IMG/VR virus record: IMGVR_UViG_3300050821_007732 | Location: 1-26,501 of that record | Strand: one strand, 5' to 3' | DNA from: a virus | DNA: 26,501 nucleotides | Part shown: positions 1-4,661 of the stretch, piece after piece | How positions within the stretch are numbered: the stretch's first letter is position 1 | Layout: each line of letters opens with the position of its first letter | Made by a program: the position numbers and the translations under genes | Notes under the pieces: generated by a model | What the model was told of the DNA's origin: nothing | The model's database searches: none | Seen by the model: the letters and a program-made list of their open reading frames with translations, nothing else

Positions 1-1
1 A

Positions 2-40
2 GAGATCGTGCGGCTGTTGCAGGAAACCCCTGGAGAATAG
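2..40 (+). CDS. C-terminal end of a gene cut by the window edge
   Basis: Only the last 12 codons are visible (EIVRLLQETPGE, then TAG). The frame is chosen because its TAG stop is fused to a Shine-Dalgarno sequence (TAGGAG) that serves the next gene's ATG at 48, the same junction style as the other genes of this plus-strand cassette. The product cannot be identified from so little sequence. Confidence 0.5.
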   Translation, partial: EIVRLLQETPGE

Positions 41-47
41 GAGCGTC

Positions 48-215
48 ATGACGACACCAGCAGAATGGAGAGAGCGCGGACAAATTCTGTTCGATGCTGC
101 GAACCGCCTTCAACAGAAAGCGGAAGATTTGAAGGCCGAGGCCGTCAGGCTTCGGGATGTCGCATGCCGATGCGGCGATGAAGCAATGCGCCTTGACGAT
201 TTAGAGCGGAAATAG
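48..215 (+). CDS. Small helical (coiled-coil) protein, 55 aa, unknown function
   Basis: The ATG follows a GGAG box fused to the preceding stop and gives a 55-residue protein ending in TAG. It is rich in Ala, Glu, Arg, Leu and Gln, with a regular hydrophobic spacing over residues 13-40 (FDAANRLQQKAEDLKAEAVRL), which is typical of one long amphipathic helix or short coiled coil. There is one Cys-Arg-Cys triplet (CRC) near residue 40 and no membrane segment or signal peptide. It lies between two genes on the same strand with gaps of 7 and 10 bases, so it is probably co-translated with them. I do not recognise the family. Short helical proteins of this kind are common in phage accessory cassettes. 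The reading frame is well supported by its ribosome binding site and junctions; the function is unknown. Confidence 0.65.
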   Translation: MTTPAEWRERGQILFDAANRLQQKAEDLKAEAVRLRDVACRCGDEAMRLDDLERK

Positions 216-225
216 GGAGCCAAAA

Positions 226-732
226 ATGTCTGCGGAGAAATTCACCCGCTGGATGGAATGCTTTCCATCTCGCAACTGGATACGCAAAGAGCCTTCGCGC
301 AACTACGGCATTTCAACCATGCGAATGGTTTTCTATGTCAAAGGTCCGAAAGGTGTTATCCAGTGGATGATCGGGACCGAATGGGGCATCAAGCCAGTCC
401 GCGACCATTTGGAGAATTTCGCGCACCATCGTCATGAATTTCGCGCGCCGACCGGCTGGGATTTGGGTTATCACTCCCTCACGCCACATTATGAGGGTCA
501 GACAATCCAGGACAAGGACTGCAAGGTTCTTGGTGCGCCTTGCTACTATGACGGCTCCGGGCTTAATGCTGACGATCTGATCGAAGGTTTCCTGGCGGGC
601 GGGACGGATTGGCTCTGGCCGAAGCTGGAAGAATACTACGCCTGCACTTTCGAGTGTGCGCCATATCCTGATTTCACCGCGCACTATCTCCCACACCCTG
701 ACGACAAACCCAAAACCGAAGCGGCAGAATAG
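226..732 (+). CDS. Hypothetical phage protein, 168 aa
   Basis: The gene starts at an ATG behind the box GGGAG, which overlaps the previous stop codon, and ends in TAG. The protein is soluble, rich in Trp, Tyr, His and Pro, and has no signal peptide or membrane helix. It contains a Gly/Trp-rich middle (WMIGTEWGIKPVRDH near residues 47-61), a DGSGLNADDLIEGFLAGG stretch near residue 109 and a Pro/Asp-rich acidic tail. A 195-codon open frame on the opposite strand covers the same DNA. I prefer the plus frame because its neighbours, spacing and ribosome binding site fit, and because its sequence looks like a folded protein. It sits just before the DUF4031 gene with a 12-base gap. I do not recognise the fold and assign no function. 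Confidence 0.72.
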   Translation: MSAEKFTRWMECFPSRNWIRKEPSRNYGISTMRMVFYVKGPKGVIQWMIGTEWGIKPVRDHLENFAHHRHEFRAPTGWDLGYHSLTPHYEGQTIQDKDCKVLGAPCYYDGSGLNADDLIEGFLAGGTDWLWPKLEEYYACTFECAPYPDFTAHYLPHPDDKPKTEAAE

Positions 733-744
733 GAGCGGTTTTCG

Positions 745-1047
745 ATGGGTGTTTATGTCGATGATACGGTCCACGGATACGGCAGAATGTTGATGTGCCA
801 TATGATTGCTGACACCGCTGCAGAACTTCACGACATGGCGCAGCGCATCGGCGTTGCGCGTCGGCACTATCAGTCGCCCATGAAGGCCAGCTTTCCGCAT
901 TACGATATTTGCAAATCAAAGCGGGCCTACGCTCTTAAGAGTGGCGCAATCGAAATCGACCGCCGTTATCTCGGTCAATACATGAAGAACACTAAACAGC
1001 GCCTTATTGCCCAGGGAAAGACCTGGGGCGATACGGATTGGTTTTAG
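745..1047 (+). CDS. DUF4031 family protein
   Basis: This 100-residue protein matches my memory of the DUF4031 family: a start of the form MxVYVDD, then MCHMIADTAAELHDMAQRIG, an HYDICKSKRAYAL motif and a C-terminal AIEIDRRYLGQY. DUF4031 proteins are small, widespread in bacteria and phages, and have no proven biochemical role. Length and motif order suggest a complete protein. The ATG lies 12 bases after the previous TAG, with a GGAG box in between (TAGGAGCGG). Downstream, the TAG is followed by AGGGAG, which serves the Phd-like gene. Its place in a cassette of small non-structural genes suggests an accessory or early function. The family call is confident; any function would be a guess. Confidence 0.85.
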   Translation: MGVYVDDTVHGYGRMLMCHMIADTAAELHDMAQRIGVARRHYQSPMKASFPHYDICKSKRAYALKSGAIEIDRRYLGQYMKNTKQRLIAQGKTWGDTDWF

Positions 1048-1059
1048 AAGGGAGCGTCT

Positions 1060-1335
1060 ATGCCAATTCCAAAACTAAGCTTTGTAGGCGAGACGGCCAC
1101 CGTCACCATGATGGAGCTTCGGTCGAACCCTGGCGAGATATTGGACCGCGTGAGCCGTGGCCTGGAAGTTCGGATCACAAAGCAGGGAAAGTGGATCGCC
1201 ACGATGAAGGCGCCGTCGCTGAGGTGCCCGGAATGTGACCCGATCATCGTTCGGCCAGACGGTACGACAGAAGACGGCCGCAAGCCTCTTACATTCAGAA
1301 TGAACCTTGGTGGCGAATACGCCGGGCCGAATTAG
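1060..1335 (+). CDS. Phd/YefM-like antitoxin-type protein with Cys-containing C-terminal extension (orphan)
   Basis: Residues about 10-50 (ATVTMMELRSNPGEILDRVS, then GLEVRITKQGKWIATM) follow the Phd/YefM antitoxin N-terminal pattern: a short strand, MxELRxNPGEILDRV helix, and a strand ending in TKxGKxxA. In that family this domain dimerises and binds operator DNA, and a flexible C-terminus neutralises a partner toxin. Here the last 40 residues instead contain RCPECDPIIVRPDG and a Gly-rich end, unlike the usual helical toxin-binding tail. No toxin-like frame (Doc, YoeB or PIN type) is next to it. It may be a repurposed DNA-binding regulator, an anti-defence antitoxin, or a decayed system. A GGGAG box lies ahead of the ATG, and the TAG stop is fused to another GGAG box. 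The family call rests on motif recognition only. Confidence 0.7.
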   Translation: MPIPKLSFVGETATVTMMELRSNPGEILDRVSRGLEVRITKQGKWIATMKAPSLRCPECDPIIVRPDGTTEDGRKPLTFRMNLGGEYAGPN

Positions 1336-1347
1336 GAGACAAAGGCC

Positions 1348-1779
1348 ATTGCACCGGATTAGTACATCACAAAGGACGGAGACCGGACTGTCTTCGCGCT
1401 CTATCTGCGCCACTACAGCAGCGCCAAGCGCCCAGCTGGAAAGCGGCAGCGGCAGTGTGTCGGGCCAGGAGAGCACATCGTCCTCCGCACCGACCCCGGA
1501 GACGCTGCCTTTGTTTGGAGAAAGCATTTCGACAAGACCATCCCGCACCAAGAAGGCGTCGAGTGCAGCCTGTACCGAAACGAAGGACAAATCCTGTCGA
1601 GTGAGCTTATCCGACAGGCTGACGCCATCGCTGATTTCTGCTGGCCTGGTCAAAGGCACTACACCAAAGTCGGTGCGGCAAACATTAGGTCAAGCAATCC
1701 GGGGTTCTGTTTTCTCGCTGCTGGATGGCGACGGTGCGGCATGACCAAGGGCGGCTTGCACATTTTGGAACGGAAATAA
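1348..1779 (+). pseudogene. Phage hypothetical gene with ATT at the start position and an in-frame amber codon (broken or unusually translated)
   Basis: From 1363 to the TAA at 1777 the frame is open for 138 codons and reads as a real protein: TVFALYLRHY, then VECSLYRNEG, SSELIRQADAIADFCWPGQR, HYTKV, SNPGFCF, AAGWRRCGMTKGGLHILE. I recall similar hypothetical proteins in phages and prophages; the NPGFCFxxAGWRxCG part is distinctive. The preceding TAG is fused to a good ribosome binding site (TAGGAG), and nine bases after it, where an ATG should stand, the codon is ATT (1348). Codons 2-4 are GCA CCG GAT, and codon 5 is TAG (1360-1362). No ATG, GTG or TTG lies in frame until near the end; the first CTG is at 1405. 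So either two substitutions killed an intact gene, or there are sequence errors, or translation starts atypically. The long intact body suggests recent damage. Confidence 0.6.
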
Positions 1780-1785
1780 GGAGCG

Positions 1786-2106
1786 TTATGCTGGCGTTGC
1801 AGGCTTCGGAAGCGAAGCCACATAGTCATGTGCCGCTTGAACCGCTGTCTCGATAAGTCCAAGGCCAGCAGTCTTGCCAGCGCTTGTAAGGGTGGAGGAG
1901 ACTGAGGTGACAGCGGCGCTCAATTTTTCTTGGCCGCTTATGACAGCCGGCGCCTGTGCCAAGACAGCATTAAGCGCCAAAGTTCCAAGCTCTGTGCTAG
2001 TAGCGAGAACAAGTGGCTTGAAGTATTGAGCAACTTTAACAATATCTGCCTCGAGCACTTTGGCTTCAGCGGCAATACTGGCTTCTAGATCGGTGAAAAA
2101 GCTCAT
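1786..2106 (-). CDS. Unknown 106-aa protein at the end of the lysis cassette
   Basis: The chosen ATG (MSFFTDLEASIAAEAKVLEA) has an AGGA box seven bases upstream; a start 33 bases further out is possible but lacks this. The protein is Ala/Ser/Thr/Leu-rich. It has an acidic helical N-terminus, a moderately hydrophobic centre (FKPLVLATSTELGTLALNAV, about residues 29-48), a Ser/Thr-rich helix and a Pro-rich tail. No convincing membrane helix is present. It overlaps the end of the Rz1-like gene by 4 bases (ATGA), so it is translationally coupled to the spanins. I have an impression of similar small proteins beside phage lysis genes but cannot name a family. It is the last minus-strand gene and its stop lies only six bases from the stop of the opposing plus-strand cassette. 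Confidence 0.72.
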   Translation of the reverse strand: MSFFTDLEASIAAEAKVLEADIVKVAQYFKPLVLATSTELGTLALNAVLAQAPAVISGQEKLSAAVTSVSSTLTSAGKTAGLGLIETAVQAAHDYVASLPKPATPA

Positions 2107-2351
2107 GGAATTTCCTTTATGGGTTGGGAAGATCGGCAAGTCTTTATGACGGTTTGATCGAAAGTGTCCACCTGACGCATTTCAGAGGCCGTCCAGCGGG
2201 TTCTGAAGCCGGCGTCAGGGATAATGAGGGTGAGCCAGGAACAGGCATCAGCCGTGGCCTGTGGAGCTGGAGGACTGGCGCAGCTTATCAAGGTCATCAG
2301 CGACGGCAGAATCAGACTTAGTCGCCACGCTTTCCCGGATAACCGCTGCAT
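2103..2351 (-). CDS. Rz1-like outer-membrane spanin lipoprotein (o-spanin)
   Basis: Starting at the ATG at 2351, the 82-residue product has a basic N-terminus (MQRLSGKAWR), a hydrophobic stretch, and a lipobox LISC with Cys24 as the likely lipidated residue, followed by Pro/Ala residues (ASPPAP). The mature part has the pattern DACSWL ... C seen in small phage lipoproteins encoded beside Rz. In Rz/Rz1 systems the o-spanin is anchored in the outer membrane and joins the inner-membrane spanin to fuse the membranes at the last step of lysis. The first 104 bases lie inside the preceding gene in another frame, which is the classical embedded arrangement. A longer form starting at 2432 would bury the signal sequence, so it is rejected. 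The assignment is strong from lipobox, position and overlap together. Confidence 0.82.
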   Translation of the reverse strand: MQRLSGKAWRLSLILPSLMTLISCASPPAPQATADACSWLTLIIPDAGFRTRWTASEMRQVDTFDQTVIKTCRSSQPIKEIP

Positions 2352-2505
2352 CTTTTGCCTGTTGAACGGAGGCCTGCAAATCGGCAGTATATTGCGCGGC
2401 CTTCCCCTGTGCAATGAGGTTTCGCTTCTCAAGCTCTTGGGAAATGAAGGAAAATAGCTGTTTCAGCAGCGAATCGGTTAGGGCTGAGATGATGGTGGCG
2501 AGCAT
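2248..2505 (-). CDS. Rz-like inner-membrane spanin candidate (i-spanin)
   Basis: The 85-residue product begins with a hydrophobic, partly amphipathic helix (MLATIISALTDSLLKQLFSF), followed by a long charged/Gln-rich helix (about residues 24-78, ELEKRNLIAQGKAAQYTADL onward) that could form a periplasmic coiled coil, and ends at VADDLDKLRQ. An out-of-frame lipoprotein gene begins within it, which is the hallmark of Rz. The N-terminal helix is weaker than a normal transmembrane anchor, so this may instead be a membrane-associated variant, with the single-pass protein just upstream as the true anchored partner. Its ATG lies one base after the TAA of that upstream gene; the ribosome binding site is poor, suggesting coupled translation. 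The call rests mainly on gene arrangement. Confidence 0.7.
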   Translation of the reverse strand: MLATIISALTDSLLKQLFSFISQELEKRNLIAQGKAAQYTADLQASVQQAKDAAVIRESVATKSDSAVADDLDKLRQSSSSTGHG

Positions 2506-2506
2506 T

Positions 2507-2818
2507 TTACTTTATGCCAATTGGCGGGATAACTGGATGGGGACAATTATCGGGAACTACCTGATCCTGATTTGCCCTCCATTCCTCGCATCCAGCTTGT
2601 GCCTTTAGGGCTGGCACAACCTTAGTCTGGACATCTTTGAGCTTCTTGGCCGTCTGTCCATATTGGTCGCTGACATGCTGCATGGCTTCTTGGGTGACAT
2701 GCCCATTTGCGACCCAAAGACCGCCGCAGGCTCCAATAAATAGCCCAGCTACGAAAGCGCGCTGAGTGGGGGTTATCCATGAAAGAAGGCTTGGCGATGA
2801 TTGACGCACGATCAACAT
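2507..2818 (-). CDS. Single-pass membrane protein of the lysis cassette (possible alternative i-spanin)
   Basis: This 103-residue protein has one clear transmembrane segment at about residues 21-40 (RAFVAGLFIGACGGLWVANG). A helical charged segment follows (QEAMQHVSDQYGQTAKKLKD), then a C-terminal part with two Cys residues and a Pro-rich end (CPHPVIPPIGIK). Topology is probably N-in with the C-terminus in the periplasm, where the cysteines could be oxidised. It starts with a good GAGGTGAAATA-ATG context and its start shares one base with the holin candidate's stop (TAATG). Lying between holin and spanin genes, it is probably a lysis protein: an i-spanin-type linker, an antiholin, or a signal-anchor accessory. 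The sequence alone does not decide. Confidence 0.7.
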   Translation of the reverse strand: MLIVRQSSPSLLSWITPTQRAFVAGLFIGACGGLWVANGHVTQEAMQHVSDQYGQTAKKLKDVQTKVVPALKAQAGCEEWRANQDQVVPDNCPHPVIPPIGIK

Positions 2819-3141
2819 TATTTCACCTCTATACCGAAACGCTTAAGGATGGTTCCCGCAACAGCTCTCAAAATAGGATCTGGACCTAACCAGCAGAGAA
2901 CGCCCGTCGCCATGATTTGATACCATGGATCAATACCCATTTTCAGCCCAATAGCCCGAATGACAGAGGCTAAAATCAGGCAAGTGGCTATGCCGCCTAT
3001 CAATAAAGACCAGATGACCTTTCCTGTCGCCCCATCCCTCCATTGAGTTGTTTTTGATATGGCGCCGACAACGGAAATGGCTGCAACACCACCAGTTGTA
3101 AGCATTCCAGAAGTATCGGGCGGTATTACTAGAGGTGCCAT
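2818..3141 (-). CDS. Holin candidate, 107 aa, two to three membrane segments
   Basis: The protein has three hydrophobic stretches: about residues 14-29 (LTTGGVAAISVVGAIS), 43-63 (VIWSLLIGGIATCLILASVI) and 74-99 (QIMATGVLCWLGPDPILRAVA region), with a short basic C-terminus (KRFGIEVK). The middle one is a clear membrane helix and the last contains a GPD turn often seen in phage holins. Holins collect in the cytoplasmic membrane and open it at a set time to release the endolysin. Size, topology and position directly after the endolysin (whose TAA abuts this ATG) support the call. Sequence similarity to a named holin family was not recognised, so the class is unassigned. Confidence 0.72.
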   Translation of the reverse strand: MAPLVIPPDTSGMLTTGGVAAISVVGAISKTTQWRDGATGKVIWSLLIGGIATCLILASVIRAIGLKMGIDPWYQIMATGVLCWLGPDPILRAVAGTILKRFGIEVK

Positions 3142-3564
3142 TTACGTCCCCAATGTTTCTGGTTTGGGTTGATCAGAATAAAAAGACTGGTGGCCGAACA
3201 TGCCACAAAAACGCATTGTCGCCGCCCAGCTTGGCGGAGCAGGCATTGAGTTAGCATAATAGAACAATGCTCCGCCAGTCGGGTCTATATTACTATCCAT
3301 GACGACTTGCATTACGCTCATCATGTGGGAAAGCGTTGCGTCATCGTCTGGAAGATCGCAGGCATAGGCAAAATTAGGGTCGCTTGGCACATACCATCCG
3401 CTGAATTGTGCGCGCCACAGACAGACGGAGGCCAGAGATTTCCCCCAGCGGTCAGATTCCAGACGGTTTTTGATGACGTAGGCCACCGCCTGCTGGCCAT
3501 CCAGCGGTTCGCCGCGGGCTTCCTGGCAAAGAGTACGGGCTGCGGTTTCGAGCGCCCAGCTCAT
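3142..3564 (-). CDS. SleB/CwlJ-type cell wall hydrolase (endolysin)
   Basis: The N-terminus carries the Hydrolase_2 (SleB/CwlJ) signature: ARTLCQEARGEPLDGQQAVAYVIKNRL at residues 9-35 (described here by its key residues Glu15 and Glu19), then SLASVCLWRAQFSGW and DPTGGALFYYANSM near residues 95-108. This family cuts peptidoglycan glycan strands, and Glu15 of the QEARGE motif fits the catalytic acid. At 140 residues it is a single-domain enzyme without signal peptide, so release would depend on the holin downstream. The start has a strong ribosome binding site (GGGAGG) inside the end of the O-antigen ligase-like gene, with a 4-base ATGA overlap. SleB-type lysins are common in phages of alphaproteobacteria. 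Family assignment is firm; the exact bond cleaved is not visible. Confidence 0.9.
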   Translation of the reverse strand: MSWALETAARTLCQEARGEPLDGQQAVAYVIKNRLESDRWGKSLASVCLWRAQFSGWYVPSDPNFAYACDLPDDDATLSHMMSVMQVVMDSNIDPTGGALFYYANSMPAPPSWAATMRFCGMFGHQSFYSDQPKPETLGT

Positions 3565-4661
3565 GCTATCCTCCCGGCCCAGCCGAGCGCTGTAAGCATA
3601 GGGATAATTGTGGTTATGCAGTCAGGCTCGACCATGAGCATTACCAGATAGGCGGCGAATATCGCCAGCGCGAAAGGTTTGCCCATCACGCTTTTGAATG
3701 CGTCGGCCAGAAACGCCAGATATGCGGCCAAGCCAAGAACCCCCGCGTCGGCCAGCGCCTGCAGTGCGAAATTATGAGAGCGGTCCCAATTCTCAGGCAT
3801 ACACAGCACATGCAAATTTTCCTGCCCGTATCCCAGCCATGGATGCTTCATGATCACGGAAAGTTCGTTCTGATAGCAGCCGAAACGGTAGGACAAATCG
3901 GCAAACATCGCCATGTGCCACGAACTTCCGATCTGCACCGCGAGCGCCAAGCCCAGCATCAGGATGGCCCATTTCAACTTGCCGGGGATAAGGCATATTG
4001 CCCCAATCATAGCCCCGGCCATTGCCGATCGGCTTCCTGTCATCAGCAGAACAGGAATTTGAAAAAGCAGCGCGGCAAGCCAAAGTTTTGAATCCTTCGC
4101 TGCCCAGAGCGTGAACAGGATCGTCAGCGCCAGATAGTCACCAAAGAACACCGGACTTCCCATCAGGCCATAGGCGCGCGGGACGGGATAATAGATCACT
4201 AGGAAATGCAGGCTCTGCAAAAGGCTGGCGAGAGAGACGACAACTCCCGATATCGCCCAGCCGCGCAGCAGCCACGTCCAGAATTTCTCGCCGCGCGGCA
4301 ATATCGTCAAAGCCACGAAATAAGCCAGATATGACGCCATGGCGACAAAGCCGTCAATCCGCATGTCTTCGCCCCAGAACGCCGTTTGTCTGTTCACAGC
4401 GACAGAATCGGCCAATGCGAGCGCGGCCACGAAGGCGCCATAGAGCCAAACCGTCGCGGGCATAGCGCGAAGATTGAACAGCAAGCACACGCACCAGCCC
4501 ATGCAGAGCCAGCGGAATATTTCCGTTTTGCCGGAAGCGTATGGGCTAAATGTTCCTGGCCATACCACCAGCGTCACCAACGGAACTGTCAGCAATGCAG
4601 CAGAGCCGATCCAGCGGGCCGCACCATCTATGTTGATCCGAGGAAGCGCAATCGCGGTCAT
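3561..4661 (-). CDS. O-antigen ligase/polymerase-like (Wzy_C/WaaL) membrane protein encoded in the phage late operon
   Basis: This 366-residue polytopic protein has roughly ten hydrophobic segments and the ordered motifs of the Wzy_C/O-antigen ligase superfamily: RAYGLMGSPVFFGDYLAL (162-179), TGSRSAMAG (208-216), a periplasmic loop with HPWLGYGQENL (273-283) and SHNFALQALADAGVLGLAAY (295-314) containing His296. Enzymes of this superfamily polymerise or transfer undecaprenyl-linked glycans on the periplasmic face of the inner membrane. Length is near the family's usual 370-450, slightly short. It overlaps the beta-helix gene before it and the endolysin gene after it by 4 bases each, so it belongs to the same transcript. 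In a phage it may alter host surface glycan (receptor masking or serotype change). It could act as ligase, polymerase or protein O-glycosylase; motifs do not separate these. Confidence 0.85.
   Translation of the reverse strand: MTAIALPRINIDGAARWIGSAALLTVPLVTLVVWPGTFSPYASGKTEIFRWLCMGWCVCLLFNLRAMPATVWLYGAFVAALALADSVAVNRQTAFWGEDMRIDGFVAMASYLAYFVALTILPRGEKFWTWLLRGWAISGVVVSLASLLQSLHFLVIYYPVPRAYGLMGSPVFFGDYLALTILFTLWAAKDSKLWLAALLFQIPVLLMTGSRSAMAGAMIGAICLIPGKLKWAILMLGLALAVQIGSSWHMAMFADLSYRFGCYQNELSVIMKHPWLGYGQENLHVLCMPENWDRSHNFALQALADAGVLGLAAYLAFLADAFKSVMGKPFALAIFAAYLVMLMVEPDCITTIIPMLTALGWAGRIA

Noticed and set aside
313-900. 195-codon minus-strand frame opposite the 168-aa gene
   Set aside because: It lacks a matching ribosome binding site and would run across the DUF4031 gene, whose family pattern is clear on the plus strand.
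1360-1362. Alternative genetic code with TAG read as an amino acid
   Set aside because: Many well-supported genes here end in TAG (for example at 215, 732, 1047, 1335 and 8103), so TAG is an ordinary stop.
1307-1744. Plus-strand 145-codon frame over the amber-containing gene
   Set aside because: Its Ser/Thr/Arg-rich translation is low-complexity shadow sequence; the other plus frame has recognisable protein motifs.
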